Shown: positions 18,569 to 28,529, counted from the first letter of the stretch. The stretch is 64,000 bases of DNA from a filamentous cyanobacterium ESFC-1 (GCA_000380225.1 KB904821.1:3732413-3796412), one strand, 5' to 3'. Made by a program: numbers and translations. The notes: generated from the letters alone by a model not told the origin.

Positions 18569-18930
18569 AATAGTATATAAGGGAAACGTTGGTGCGAGGA
18601 TTAAATGTTTTTTGTTATTAGCTATTAGTGATTGGGGTCAAGTCATATCCAGTCATCCGTAGGGGCTGGGTTTCCCTGCCCAATTTAACATTAATACCTT
18701 GTCGTTGGTTGTTGGTTATTAGTGATTGGAGTCAAGTTATGTCCAGTTATCCGCAGGGGCTGGGTTTCCCTGCCCAATTTAGCATTAATATCTTGTCGAT
18801 TGTTGTTCAATAACGGTATCAAATCGTAATCCCAAACAGTTGAGATTAGATGATAAAACCTCACCCCTACACAACCTTAAATCTTGTTAAAGTTCGGCGG
18901 TTGAGCTTACTTTTCACCAGTAACCAATAA
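18569..18930. repeat. Direct 81-bp duplication with family C palindromes
   Basis: Two copies of an 81-base unit, 18624-18704 and 18718-18798, each start ATTAGTGATTGG and end CTTGTCG. Each contains a GGGGCTGGGTTTCCCTGCCC palindrome. The copies differ at a handful of positions, so this is not a very recent duplication. The flanks carry GTTGGTTATT-type heptads. No gene was seen. Confidence 0.8.
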
Positions 18931-19938
18931 CTAATAACTAATAACCTGGATAAGGGCTAAAGCCCTGACTACCAACAAACAACCCACAACCAACCACAAC
19001 AAAATACAAACACGGGTTAAATTCAACGCCTGAAAGATAATTTCCGGTGTAATCGGCTGTTTCGCTTCTCCGAGTAACGGTTTTTCCTTGATAACCCCGT
19101 TATAACTGTTCTTCCCGCCCATCTGCACCCCCAAAGCTGCTGCATAAGCGCATTCACTCCAGCCGGAATTGGGGCTAGAATCTTGAATCGCATCCCGACG
19201 ACAGAGGGAAATGACGTAACCGGGCTTTCCTGAAAGTAAAGCAATGGTGAGGACAGTCAAGCGACAGGGAAGCCAGGTCAATCTGTCCTCAAATTGGGCG
19301 CTAAACCACCCTAAATCTGCGTAAGGTTCTCGACGGTAGCCAATCATGGAATCGAGGGTACTGGCGGCTTTATAGGCAAAACAGAGAGGGATTGCACCTA
19401 CCCCTGGTATGCAGCTTCCGAGGATAGCGTAGAATAAAGGGGCGGTTACCCCGTCGGTAGTATTTTCGGCGATGGTTTCGAGGACAGCCCGCAGAATTTC
19501 GGCTTCAGAAAGGCTGTCGGTGTCTCGACCTACATATAAGCTCAGTTTAGCTCTAGCGGTGTCGAGGTCGCCATTTTGAAGCGGTTGGAGGACATCTAAG
19601 GCTGCGTGACGGAGACTGCGGGCTGCAAAACAACTGGCTAGGGCGATCGCGCTTGCTACAATTCCCACCAGAGGATGTAGTAACATCGCTAGTTGTACCA
19701 TACCCCAACTCGCGATCGCGCTACCCCCCATCAACCCCACACCAAGGATAATTCCTGCAATCCGTCGCGGCCATTTTTCCTTGAAGCGGGGAAGGACAAA
19801 ATTGCTGTAGCGAGAAATAATCCCACCCATGATTTGAACCGGATGGGGCCAAGTCCAAGGATCGCCGATAATATAATCAAGTCCTGCTGCCCCTATTAAG
19901 ATAATGATGGGCGCAAATTCTTCTACTGGCAAAATCAA
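18931..19938 (-). CDS. cobD: Adenosylcobinamide-phosphate synthase CobD/CbiB
   Basis: 335 residues, integral membrane. The N-terminus has GLDYIIGDPWTWPHPVQIMG, the CbiB signature, and AENTTDGVTAPLFY and ASTLDSMIGYRREPY further on are also diagnostic. It joins aminopropanol (phosphate) to the corrin ring late in cobalamin synthesis. The best start is TTG at 19938, with GAGGGAAA a few bases upstream. No cobalamin riboswitch was recognised in the short upstream region and no other cob gene is adjacent. Confidence 0.95.
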   Translation of the reverse strand: MILPVEEFAPIIILIGAAGLDYIIGDPWTWPHPVQIMGGIISRYSNFVLPRFKEKWPRRIAGIILGVGLMGGSAIASWGMVQLAMLLHPLVGIVASAIALASCFAARSLRHAALDVLQPLQNGDLDTARAKLSLYVGRDTDSLSEAEILRAVLETIAENTTDGVTAPLFYAILGSCIPGVGAIPLCFAYKAASTLDSMIGYRREPYADLGWFSAQFEDRLTWLPCRLTVLTIALLSGKPGYVISLCRRDAIQDSSPNSGWSECAYAAALGVQMGGKNSYNGVIKEKPLLGEAKQPITPEIIFQALNLTRVCILLWLVVGCLLVVRALALIQVISY

Positions 19939-20023
19939 ATTTCCCTCGCAACCAAGAAACCTAGATAATAAGCTATCGTAGTTAATCGCTTAGGATAATC
20001 AATTTAGGGGAATAACAGTTTTG

Positions 20024-20593
20024 ATGTTGAATTTTGTTCGCTTGTGGCGTTGGTGCATTGCGGGGCTACTCGCGATCGCGGTTATGATTGGAAGTTGGAA
20101 CATGGGGACAACTCCCGCTTGGGCAAGTCTCGAAGATGACCGCTATGATGGCAATATCTTTGTGTTGTATGCGGGGAATGGTTCTTTGGTTCCCACGCGC
20201 AATACTTTGGCAGAATCCCTGCGACAACATCGTCCCGTCGTCTTGGTGTTTTATGTAGACGATAGCCGCGATTGTAAAGAGTATGCCTTGGTGGTATCCC
20301 GTTTGCAAGAAACTTACGACCGGGCTGCTAGTTTTATTCCGATAGATATTGATTCTTTGGCATTAGACCAAGAATATGGCTTGAATGAACCCGGCCATTA
20401 TTATCGCGGATATGTGCCGCAGGTGGTGGTTTTTGACCAAGAAGGAGAAGTCCGACTTGATGCAGTTGGTCAAGTGACTTATGAAAAAGTAGACGCTGTT
20501 TTGCGCGAAGTTTTTGACTTGCTTCCGCGTTCGGAATCAGCCGAATTACAACGACGTTCCTTCAATGAGTTTAATGCCGAATTGAGCGAATAA
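20024..20593 (+). CDS. Thylakoid thioredoxin-like protein (PSI accumulation factor family)
   Basis: 189 residues from the ATG at 20024 (a TTG one codon earlier is unlikely). A signal/anchor segment (about 10-35, ending TPAWA) precedes a thioredoxin fold. VVLVFYVDDSRDCKEYALVV sits where WCGPC would be, with one Cys and no CxxC, so it is not a normal disulphide reductase. GYVPQVVVFDQEGEV is the cis-Pro region. The family includes Slr1796 of Synechocystis, a lumenal protein implicated in photosystem I accumulation. It is divergent from cobD. Confidence 0.8.
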   Translation: MLNFVRLWRWCIAGLLAIAVMIGSWNMGTTPAWASLEDDRYDGNIFVLYAGNGSLVPTRNTLAESLRQHRPVVLVFYVDDSRDCKEYALVVSRLQETYDRAASFIPIDIDSLALDQEYGLNEPGHYYRGYVPQVVVFDQEGEVRLDAVGQVTYEKVDAVLREVFDLLPRSESAELQRRSFNEFNAELSE

Positions 20594-20703
20594 ATCGATC
20601 GCAGCAGCGCAATTTTGTTGTATTGGCTACACTAGAGAAGTTTCCGGTTAACCTAAAATACCGATCGACTCAAAAATTATCGATCCTCTAGTAATATTTT
20701 CTC

Positions 20704-20937
20704 ATGGCAAAACGTTCCTCTCTTTCGTTCGATTCTTCCCAAATTATGACGCGGGCTGACGAGTTGATGAATGCCGCATCTAACCGTTATCGCATTACCG
20801 TCCAAGTCGCGAATCGAGCGAAACGCCGTCGTTATGAAGATTTCGAGGTCAATGACGACCCTTTAATGAAACCCGTAATTCGAGCAGTGATTGAAATGTC
20901 GGACGAAATTACCCAACCGGAAATTATCGGCGATTAA
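20704..20937 (+). CDS. rpoZ: RNA polymerase omega subunit
   Basis: 77 residues, the size of cyanobacterial omega (Ycf61). The conserved block is [20 protein letters not shown], followed by the basic [13 protein letters not shown]. It assists assembly of the beta' subunit. It lies 110 bases after the thioredoxin-like gene on the same strand. Confidence 0.95.
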   Translation: MAKRSSLSFDSSQIMTRADELMNAASNRYRITVQVANRAKRRRYEDFEVNDDPLMKPVIRAVIEMSDEITQPEIIGD

Positions 20938-21257
20938 AAACATTTCTCAAGGGTTAATTCTGGGGGAAATTCAAAGTTTTTAATCGTATCAAAGTCTTAC
21001 TTTTTTAGATCGAATCCGTAAAAATAACCCCGGTTTAAGAACTCTAGTTTCTGGCTTAACTCACTAATTTTAGACCGTTAGCCCTTAAGAAACCAGGGTT
21101 CTAAAGCTTTAATATTTAAACGGATTTGATCGAACTTGCCAAAATTTTGCATAATTCCTCCAGTTTTTAAAATAAAAAGTCTGTGTCGGGGTTGAGGAAC
21201 TTTTATAATAAAAAGTGAATCAATTTGTCTTAGTTTTAGAGTTCAGTTTTTATCCCA
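20938..21257. repeat. Intergenic region with family B repeats
   Basis: CCCCGGTTTAAGAACTCTAGTTTCT (about 21028-21052) faces AGAAACCAGGGTTCT (21088-21102), a degenerate inverted pair of family B. It is followed by TTTAAACGGATTTGAT, the companion motif in inverse orientation. No gene was seen. Confidence 0.65.
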
Positions 21258-21848
21258 ATGCCTTTGTCTCAAAAACGCCTTACCCAACTCATTATCGGTG
21301 CTTGTCTGAGTTGTCTAATTGTCTTAATCTGTGGCAGTTTATTTGCACCGACGACTGCCCAGTTTCCATCCCAGTTTATTGATGCAGAACAAGTTGCACC
21401 CCGCATCTACGAACAGTTACCGGATTTCCCCAAAGCAAACAATTACGTTAACCAAGAAACCGGAGAATCTGAACCCGAAAATACGCTTATTTCTCGGTTG
21501 ATGCGCTATCACATTTTTGTCAAAAGTCGCCCGATCGCCTATCGTTTAGATTGGAAACTTACCCTAGCCGATTACTTGGGAATTTTAGACCCCATTCAAA
21601 TCAATAACTATCCCGGTGCAACCGATTTAACCGAAAATCCGGCTCGTCAAGATATCGAATTAGTCCGCAGTTTAACCCGCGAACAGCGTAACAAATTGGT
21701 CAACGCGATCGCGAGCCGCTTTAATAATACCACCCCCGCTTCTACAACCCCCTCAGCCGCCGAAAATGATCGCCCAGGAGTCTCAAACCCTCGGCAAATG
21801 CCAAATCTACCCCCCGACCAAGGAGGGGCAGATTTACTGCAATTCTAA
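21258..21848 (+). CDS. Conserved exported protein of unknown function
   Basis: 196 residues. An N-terminal hydrophobic segment (about 10-32) is followed by a polar domain with VAPRIYEQLPDFPKANNYV, LISRLMRYHIFVKSRPIAYR and LDWKLTLADYLG. The C-terminal 45 residues are Pro/Thr/Asn-rich and probably disordered. Similar proteins occur across cyanobacteria as far as I recall, without assigned function. It overlaps no other gene and converges with a small minus-strand gene. Confidence 0.7.
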   Translation: MPLSQKRLTQLIIGACLSCLIVLICGSLFAPTTAQFPSQFIDAEQVAPRIYEQLPDFPKANNYVNQETGESEPENTLISRLMRYHIFVKSRPIAYRLDWKLTLADYLGILDPIQINNYPGATDLTENPARQDIELVRSLTREQRNKLVNAIASRFNNTTPASTTPSAAENDRPGVSNPRQMPNLPPDQGGADLLQF

Positions 21849-21854
21849 GGGGGT

Positions 21855-22058
21855 TTAGCGAGACTTGGGAATAACCGGACAACTACGTTCAGGGTCAGGT
21901 TGAGCTAAATCCAGACCAGCAGTAGAACTAGGGTAAACTGAAGCAGGAAGTTCGCTGGCTACAGCACGCTCGAACAAAAGTTGTTGAACGGAAGACACCC
22001 CCAAAACAACAACAAAAGATGTCAGCACTAGAAGACTAAAATCCAGTTTTTTTCGCAT
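21855..22058 (-). CDS. Small exported protein, unknown
   Basis: 67 residues with a likely signal sequence or single anchor (LDFSLLVLTSFVVVLGVSSVQ). The short polar tail has one cysteine in PERSCPVIP. It ends 6 bases from the stop of the convergent gene. Codon and amino-acid make-up look coding, but there is no recognised family. Confidence 0.5.
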   Translation of the reverse strand: MRKKLDFSLLVLTSFVVVLGVSSVQQLLFERAVASELPASVYPSSTAGLDLAQPDPERSCPVIPKSR

Positions 22059-22306
22059 AGTGGGGTGGTGCTTAAAAAATTGAGAGAAGTTACAAGATTT
22101 GTCGGGTTGACCGAGGGATTTGTTCCCACGCTTTATCCCCTGTCATGAGTATAAGTTACGAATAACATCAACCACGACAGCAAGATGCCTCGACGAGCTT
22201 CGCTTTCATTGTATCGTTGAACATTCGGGTTCGTGGGGCTTGATGGTTTGGTCATCAACTCACCGTGAAGTCAAACTCCAAAGGACAAATGACCAAAGAC
22301 AAAAGA

Positions 22307-22933
22307 CTAAATATTTTTAAGCCATTCCTTGAGACTGTCGATTAAACTGGTTCCTCCGTACACCGCAGCCAGAATAACCGAAGCCATCAATCCCAAGACT
22401 AACACGCAAAAAATCAGCCCACCCAAGCTAATTACCCCGTCATCTTCAGATAAGCCCACCCCGGTAATAAAAATGCCCATTGCGGGGAGGGTATTCGTCC
22501 CTGGGATGGGAATCATCATCGAAACCGACATACAAGCGATCGCGACACCCAAAGCCACACGACCGGGTAAACTGGTACACAGATAAGCATATCTAGGCTT
22601 CGTGACGGCTTCGATACGCTTTAGCCAAGGAATCCCAGATTTGACAATGCCTTGGGCTGTTTGCAGTTTGATGCTTTGATTCATCATACGGACGGGAAGC
22701 CAAGGCCGCTTGCGACCTGAAATGAGTTGTACGGCCAAGAGAAATAAGACAATCGCGAAGGGAATCGAATAACCGGGGGCCGGAATCGGTAAAGCTGAGG
22801 GTAATGCCAAAACGACGAACAAAAAGCCAAAAATACGCTCTCCTGCAATTGAGAGAATATCCGCTAGTTTAACCTTGGCTTGGCGGTCTTCTTGGAAGAA
22901 ATAGCGGTCGAGTTCGACGGAAAGTTTAGCCAT
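22307..22933 (-). CDS. ExoD-family membrane protein
   Basis: 208 residues. The N-terminal half has GERIFGFLFVVLALPSALPIPAPGYS, the ExoD signature, and the protein has about four hydrophobic segments. A second PIPGTNTLPAMGIF repeat lies near residue 145. ExoD was named for a role in exopolysaccharide production in rhizobia; the biochemical activity is unknown. Confidence 0.88.
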   Translation of the reverse strand: MAKLSVELDRYFFQEDRQAKVKLADILSIAGERIFGFLFVVLALPSALPIPAPGYSIPFAIVLFLLAVQLISGRKRPWLPVRMMNQSIKLQTAQGIVKSGIPWLKRIEAVTKPRYAYLCTSLPGRVALGVAIACMSVSMMIPIPGTNTLPAMGIFITGVGLSEDDGVISLGGLIFCVLVLGLMASVILAAVYGGTSLIDSLKEWLKNI

Positions 22934-23275
22934 GTATCAACAATAACAGCTTAGAGATAGGGATAGGGCGATCTTAGTTTATCCTTTTCCCTTTATATCA
23001 CCTCAATCGGGAAATGGGCGATCGCCCTGTCTGTCTTGTACTTTCAAAGCCTAAGAAATACTAGCATTAGGAAGAAATTAAGGGCAAGGGCGAGTAATTA
23101 CTATTTGTCAACCGCTAAAACAAGGTGAATTTAATCGGGAGTACCCTCTGAGAAGGTACTCTTTTTTGTTGCAGATCGGCAATTCGTGAATTTCTGCCCT
23201 GTGGGAGATAAACTCAACAGGATTTTTTCTTATGCTGTTAAGTAGTATGAAGTGTTGATTTTATATCTTATTTCG
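22934..23275. other. Intergenic region with an orphan terminator; possible small RNA
   Basis: No protein gene is visible. The terminator at 23139-23167 has no plus-strand gene before it (the nearest ends at 21848), so a small transcript beginning somewhere in 22940-23100 is possible. No conserved cyanobacterial RNA family was recognised. Confidence 0.35.
23139..23167 (+). terminator. Orphan rho-independent terminator
   Basis: GAGTACC, a nine-base loop and GGTACTC form a perfect 7-bp stem followed by TTTTTT on the plus strand. It lies 109 bases before the small gene at 23276, so it could also be an attenuator in that gene's leader. Confidence 0.7.
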
Positions 23276-23530
23276 ATGAGCGATCTTTCTGAAAAACTGC
23301 CCAAATATAAATATAACGATAAACCCCAAGTCGGCAATGAAAACCAAGCCAAGCTGACTGAGCGCCAAGCTTTTGCCGCTACCCAAGAAGCTTTTAAAGA
23401 CTTAGAAGCTCAAGGAGCATCTGACTTTGCGATCTTTAATGGTTTGGCCGATCTTTTTCATCAACGCAATCAATCAAAAGTTTCAGAGTTATTGGCAGAA
23501 GCTGCCTATGAGTGTTACCAGCAATCATAG
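23276..23530 (+). CDS. Small soluble protein, unknown
   Basis: 84 residues from the ATG at 23276 (MSDLSEKLPKYKYN); the longer frame from 23252 adds hydrophobic residues without support. It is polar with a helical middle, RQAFAATQEAFKDLEAQG, and ends in CYQQS. Not recognised. Confidence 0.55.
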   Translation: MSDLSEKLPKYKYNDKPQVGNENQAKLTERQAFAATQEAFKDLEAQGASDFAIFNGLADLFHQRNQSKVSELLAEAAYECYQQS

Positions 23531-23959
23531 AAATTATCTGGCTTTCTCTGAGGATGGTGGGTGCAATAGTCATGAAATAATATGACATTTGTATGCTCAT
23601 AAAATTGACTGTAGTATTGACCCCAACTCTCTCAAAATTGATGATGCGCCAAAAAGCGAGGATTTATCTGGGTTTTACCCGCATCTTTTATAATTATGAG
23701 GCGTAATTTTAAACAGAAAGACTATTTTATTGAAAAAAAATGATGATTAATCATCTTAAGTTTAGCGATTGTTCCGAGGGGATAATTGTTAGAATTTAAG
23801 CCAATTTCAAAATAAGCTGCTGTGCATTTAAACCGCCGATTTCACTTACTGAACCCTTTGGTGGGCTTGAATCGAGACAGAAATTTAAATGATTGACAGC
23901 TTACAACGTTGATTCATCATCAACACCTATTAAAGCTGAATTTATCGAGGAATTTACCT
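23531..23959. other. AT-rich intergenic region, nothing recognised
   Basis: About 430 bases with no reading frame, repeat or hairpin that I can support, apart from a run of A residues near 23737. It must contain the promoter of the cupin gene at 23960. Confidence 0.5.
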
Positions 23960-24307
23960 ATGGCTAACACAACTATCAAAAAAGTAAGCGCAACTCATTC
24001 TCCTCATGGTGAAATGGGTCAAAAATATCTGGCTTCTGGTACAAAAGCAGCAATGCGATTGTGGCAAAACGAGCAACCCAGCGAACCCAAACCAGAAGTT
24101 AGCCGCGATTATGAAACCATCGGCTATGTGATTAAAGGACGAGCCGAGTTGCTGCTAGAAAATCAAAAAGTAATCTTAGAACCCGGTGATTCTTGGGTGG
24201 TTCCTGCCGATGCCAAACACACCTATAATATTCTAGAATCCTTTACTGCTGTAGAAGCAACCAGCCCTCCGGCTCACATCGAAAATCGCGATCGCGACCC
24301 CCGTTAA
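23960..24307 (+). CDS. Cupin-domain protein
   Basis: 115 residues. The ATG at 23960 has GAGG nine bases upstream; the longer frame to 23909 has none. The cupin barrel shows as DYETIGYVIKGRAELLLEN then VILEPGDSWVVPADAKHTY. The first motif lacks the usual His-x-His, leaving the His of the second motif, so metal binding may be altered. A small stand-alone cupin of unknown ligand. A second small cupin is at 45595. Confidence 0.85.
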   Translation: MANTTIKKVSATHSPHGEMGQKYLASGTKAAMRLWQNEQPSEPKPEVSRDYETIGYVIKGRAELLLENQKVILEPGDSWVVPADAKHTYNILESFTAVEATSPPAHIENRDRDPR

Positions 24308-24399
24308 TCCCTTTCTCAACCCAGGCTGTAGCCGTAACTTTACGATAGTTGCGGCTCAATCGTCTTTATTATTTAAAAATCCTAATTTAACTCAAAATT

Positions 24400-24864
24400 A
24401 TGACACAATTCACCGAAACTTTAAAAGAACAAACCGTCGCGGTTTATGAAAGCCCAGAAGCCGCCGAAGCCGCGATCGCGCAACTGCAAAAACAACTCGC
24501 ACCCAAGCGTATTTTCCGCGTATTTGAAGAAGGAAAAATAGGGAATGCTGTTGCCAGTTCGCAAATCGGTAAAAGTGCTAAAGGTGCCGCGATCGCCGGG
24601 GGAATTCTGGGCAGTTTGAGCAGCTTTTTAGCGAGTTTTATCGCCGTGAGCTTTATCGAGAGTTTGGCCGCCGGAACAGCCGATGCTCGCTTGTATATGC
24701 TAACCTGGACCCTAGCAGGCGGCTTATTAGGAGCAGGCGGCTTTGGCGTGATGGGAGCAGCAGCACGAGCCAACCCACCCAACCCCGAAGCAGGTCGTCA
24801 TTTGCTCAAAGTGCAAGGAACAGAAGCCGAAATTGCCAAAGCCGCAGAAATTCTCGCAGATTAA
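24400..24864 (+). CDS. Membrane protein with glycine-zipper segments
   Basis: 154 residues. An N-terminal ferredoxin-like region (VAVYESPEAAEAAIAQLQK) resembles the domain found in general-stress and DUF1269-type proteins. Two hydrophobic Gly/Ala-rich segments follow (AAIAGGILGSLSSFLASF and LAGGLLGAGGFGVMG), then a C-terminal HLLKVQGTEAEIAKAAEIL. It is probably a stress-related membrane protein, but I cannot name it. Confidence 0.65.
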   Translation: MTQFTETLKEQTVAVYESPEAAEAAIAQLQKQLAPKRIFRVFEEGKIGNAVASSQIGKSAKGAAIAGGILGSLSSFLASFIAVSFIESLAAGTADARLYMLTWTLAGGLLGAGGFGVMGAAARANPPNPEAGRHLLKVQGTEAEIAKAAEILAD

Positions 24865-25099
24865 CCTAAAGGGTTCTCTCGCCCTACAATAGAATTATTA
24901 ACTTGACAAGTTGTGATGTTGCAAATGTAAATAAGAACTCAAGTCAATTCTTCAAAAAGCAACCATGGCGCAGCACTCACCATCTCTAACTTAACTGTTG
25001 AGAAATAAGCTTCATGGGTGAAGCCGAGAACTTGCACCTAATCCGTCCTTTAAAAAACCGCCGTCTTGCCCTCAAGACTGGAAAAAGAGAGAACTCCCA

Positions 25100-28000
25100 A
25101 TGTTAGCATCGGCCACCCTATTACAAAATCTGCTTGACAGCGATCGCTACCTCATCGTGGCGATCGATTGCGATTTTAATCTCATACTAAACAACGCCCA
25201 AGCCCAACGAGAACAAGAACTTTTAATGGGTGAATCCCTTGCCCTAGGAGATAATCTCGCACAAAGTTTAGCAAATCTTCCCAACGGCTCAGACCTTTTG
25301 ACCTTGTGGCAAAAAGCTCTAACCGGAGAAAGCTTCGACCGCGCGGTTGAATGTTCCACTTCCTCACAAACCAACCGCTATTATGAAATAAGGTTTATGC
25401 CCTTGTGGGAAGCTGAGACCCTCGTTGGAGCCGCCGCGATCGCCCAAGAAATTACCGCACGCATTCAAACCGAGCGACAACTATACGTTTCCCGACAACT
25501 CCTCGAAACAACCCAAGAAATGGTAGGAGTGGGCTATTGGCAATTCGACATTGACCCCGAGCAGATCCATTGGTCGCCGCAAACCTACGAAATCTTCGGC
25601 TATGACCCCGATCAACCCCCCCCCAGTTACGCCGAACTGATCGAGCGTATTCAACCCGAAGACCGGGAAAGATTTGTGCAAGTCGTCGAAACCGCGATCG
25701 CAGCCCAATCAGAATATAACCTCGATCTCCGCATTATCGGAGCCGACGGCAAGACCAAATATATTAACTCGCGGGGTAAAACCATTACCAACGACCAAGG
25801 AGAAACCGTGCAGTTGGTCGGGTCAATTATGGATATCAGCGATCGCGTCTTGCGAGAAAACCAACTCACCCAAGCCGTTAACAACGCTACCCAGCGACTC
25901 GGACAAGAAATCCAAGAAAAAGATGTTGCTCAAAGTATCCTAGCCGACCACAACTCGATTTTGCGAAAAGTGGCTCGCGATCGCCCCTTACCTGAAATTC
26001 TAGATACCATTGCCCTGACCCTCGAAACCTATATCCCCAATAGTATCTGTACGATCATGCTCCTCAACGAGCGTAAAACGGCTTTGATGTGTGCTGCGGC
26101 TCCGAGCCTACCCACCGAATTGATCGACCAAATCTCAGAATTTTCCATCGGCCCAAAAGCGGCAAGTTGTGGCACTGCGGCTTATCGCCAAAAACCCGTA
26201 ATCGTCTCCGATATTCAAACCGATCCCCTCTGGGAAGATTATCGCGATTTAGCCCGAACTTATCAACTCGCGGCTTGTTGGACGGTTCCCCTTTTTAGCA
26301 GCCAACGCGAACTGTTAGGAACATTTTCGGTTTTTCACCGCACCCCCCGGCAACCCAGACTTTCAGAATGGCAACAGCTTAATCAGTTTATCTCTTTGAC
26401 CAGTATTGCCATCGAAAATCGCCAAAACCAGCTTTCCCTGCGAGAGCGAGAAGCCCGTTTTCGCCAAGCTTTAATGGATGCACCGTTTCCGATTTTACTT
26501 CATGCCGAAGATGGCGAAATTCTGTTAATTAATAAAGTTGTGTCTACCCTCACCGGTTACAACCTTGACGAGATTCCCACGATTGAGGCTTGGACTGCGA
26601 AAGTTTACGGCGATCGCCAAAACCAAGTTCGTTCTCAGATTGACGATCTTTATTCTCGAACTCAACGGGTGGATGAAGGGGAATTTACCCTACGAAGCCG
26701 CGATAATCGCCTTTTAACTTGGTGTTTTAGCTCTGCGCCCCTAGAAGTGTTGCCCGATGGTCGGCGCACCGTGATTTCCATGGCCAACGACATCACCAAG
26801 CGCAAACGGCTAGAAACGACCCTGCGTCAACGGGAAGCTCGCTTACAACGCTTGTTTCAATCAGAAATGATTTGTATTGGCGAATGGGAGGCTTCGGGTA
26901 CAATCGTCGATGCCAATGATGCCTTGTTGCGCTTGCTGGGCTACAGTCGCGCTGAACTCGAAGCCGGGGGGATTGATTGGCGCGAAATTACCCCGACTCA
27001 ATACGCCGATCGCGATCGCCTTTCTTTAGAGCAGATCGCCCAGTTTGGTGTCAATCAACCCTACGAAAAAGCATATCGCGATCGCCAAGGTAACTTAATT
27101 CCCGTGTGGGTTGGGGCTTGTTCAATTGAGGGGTCTGAGGGAGGCTTTTTCTTTGCTCTGGACATCAGCGATCGCAAAGCTCTCGAACATTCTTTACAAC
27201 AATCTGTTCGTCGTTTAGAAAATCTCCGCAGTCTGGATTTAGCGATTTTAAGCTTGCAGTCCATCGACACCATTGCCACGGAAGCTTGTCAACGCCTAGA
27301 GGATTTATTTGAGCAAGTCCAAGTGAATATGGCGATCTTATCCCTAGATGCTCAAAAAGCTCGTTGGCTGAGAACCCCAAACTTAGAGGATTACGACTCC
27401 CGTAACTACTCATCCTTGCGATCGCTAATGTCTCAAGTCTCCCAAGATAACTCGTCTTATCTAGAGGGCGATCGCGAACAATACCCCGATATTTTCCCCC
27501 CCCAATCGGATTGTCAGGCCTTTATCGCGCTTCCTGTTTGTGCGAACCAAGGCTGTTTCGGACTGTTGTTGCTGTGGTCTGACCCCATCGCTCAAATTCC
27601 CACAGAAACCATTGAAATTGCCCAGGAAGTCGCCAACCAAATCGCGATCGCCTGTCAACAAGAAGAACTCAACGAAGAACTCAGACACTACACCAAAGAA
27701 CTCGAACAACGAGTCGCAGACCGTACTGCCCAACTCCAAGAAATTAACCAAGAACTTGAAGCTTTTACCTACTCGGTCTCCCATGACCTCAGAGCGCCCC
27801 TACGAGCCATCCAAGGCTTTTCTACCGCCCTGTATGAAGATTATGAAGAAAACATTGACGAACTCGGTCGCAGCTATCTCCTGCGCTTAAATGAAGCCGC
27901 TCAAAATCTCGATGGTTTAATTCAAGATCTGCTGAAATACAGTCGTTTGAGTCGTACCGAAATCCAATTCAAAAATCTCGATCTCGAACACGCACTCAGC

Positions 28001-28432
28001 AATGTCCTCGACAATTTAGACTCAGAAATTCAACAAAAGAATGCTCAGATCGTCCTCGAACGTCCTTTGGGTTGGGTTTATAGTAACTCCACCATTCTGA
28101 CCCAAATTTTAATGAATCTGGTTCACAATGCCCTAAAATTTACAGCCCCAGACACCCCACCCCGCATCCGAATTTGGAGTGAATTGGTCGCTGAAAATAC
28201 CCGCAGATTGTGGGTTGAAGACAACGGTATTGGCATCAAACCCGAACACCAAAAACGCATTTTTACCCTGTTTGAGCGCTTGCATGGTGCGGAAACCTAC
28301 ACGGGAACAGGTATCGGTCTAGCCGTTGTTACTAAAGGCATAGAACGCCTACAGGGACGAGTGGGAGTAGAGTCTGAATTGGGGGTGGGGAGTCGCTTTT
28401 GGTTAGACTTTCCCAAAGAGGAAAAAAATTAA
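25100..28432 (+). CDS. PAS/GAF multi-sensor histidine kinase
   Basis: 1110 residues, soluble. In order: a PAS-like domain (about 10-125), PAS (about 135-255, with YWQFDIDPEQIHWSPQTYEI), GAF (about 295-445), PAS (about 455-575), PAS (about 585-700), GAF (about 715-850), a coiled coil, HisKA with YSVSHDLRAPLRAIQGF (phosphoacceptor His895), then HATPase_c with NLVHNALKFT, DNGIGI and TGTGIGLAVV. The kinase part is of the cyanobacterial phytochrome (Cph1) type. The GAF domains lack an obvious bilin-binding cysteine context, so the signal is unknown. The Rcp1-like regulator 97 bases downstream is the likely partner. Confidence 0.92.
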   Translation: MLASATLLQNLLDSDRYLIVAIDCDFNLILNNAQAQREQELLMGESLALGDNLAQSLANLPNGSDLLTLWQKALTGESFDRAVECSTSSQTNRYYEIRFMPLWEAETLVGAAAIAQEITARIQTERQLYVSRQLLETTQEMVGVGYWQFDIDPEQIHWSPQTYEIFGYDPDQPPPSYAELIERIQPEDRERFVQVVETAIAAQSEYNLDLRIIGADGKTKYINSRGKTITNDQGETVQLVGSIMDISDRVLRENQLTQAVNNATQRLGQEIQEKDVAQSILADHNSILRKVARDRPLPEILDTIALTLETYIPNSICTIMLLNERKTALMCAAAPSLPTELIDQISEFSIGPKAASCGTAAYRQKPVIVSDIQTDPLWEDYRDLARTYQLAACWTVPLFSSQRELLGTFSVFHRTPRQPRLSEWQQLNQFISLTSIAIENRQNQLSLREREARFRQALMDAPFPILLHAEDGEILLINKVVSTLTGYNLDEIPTIEAWTAKVYGDRQNQVRSQIDDLYSRTQRVDEGEFTLRSRDNRLLTWCFSSAPLEVLPDGRRTVISMANDITKRKRLETTLRQREARLQRLFQSEMICIGEWEASGTIVDANDALLRLLGYSRAELEAGGIDWREITPTQYADRDRLSLEQIAQFGVNQPYEKAYRDRQGNLIPVWVGACSIEGSEGGFFFALDISDRKALEHSLQQSVRRLENLRSLDLAILSLQSIDTIATEACQRLEDLFEQVQVNMAILSLDAQKARWLRTPNLEDYDSRNYSSLRSLMSQVSQDNSSYLEGDREQYPDIFPPQSDCQAFIALPVCANQGCFGLLLLWSDPIAQIPTETIEIAQEVANQIAIACQQEELNEELRHYTKELEQRVADRTAQLQEINQELEAFTYSVSHDLRAPLRAIQGFSTALYEDYEENIDELGRSYLLRLNEAAQNLDGLIQDLLKYSRLSRTEIQFKNLDLEHALSNVLDNLDSEIQQKNAQIVLERPLGWVYSNSTILTQILMNLVHNALKFTAPDTPPRIRIWSELVAENTRRLWVEDNGIGIKPEHQKRIFTLFERLHGAETYTGTGIGLAVVTKGIERLQGRVGVESELGVGSRFWLDFPKEEKN

Positions 28433-28529
28433 GGCAAAATTGCTAAAATTGAGTTGGTCATATTCTTTCCTACCCAATTGTGACGGTATTGTTTGACTTT
28501 ATGATTCTAGTCCCATTTCTGACAAAACC

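Noticed and set aside
19939-20023. Cobalamin riboswitch upstream of cobD
   Set aside because: The space between the divergent genes is only about 85 bases and shows no B12-box-like conserved sequence.
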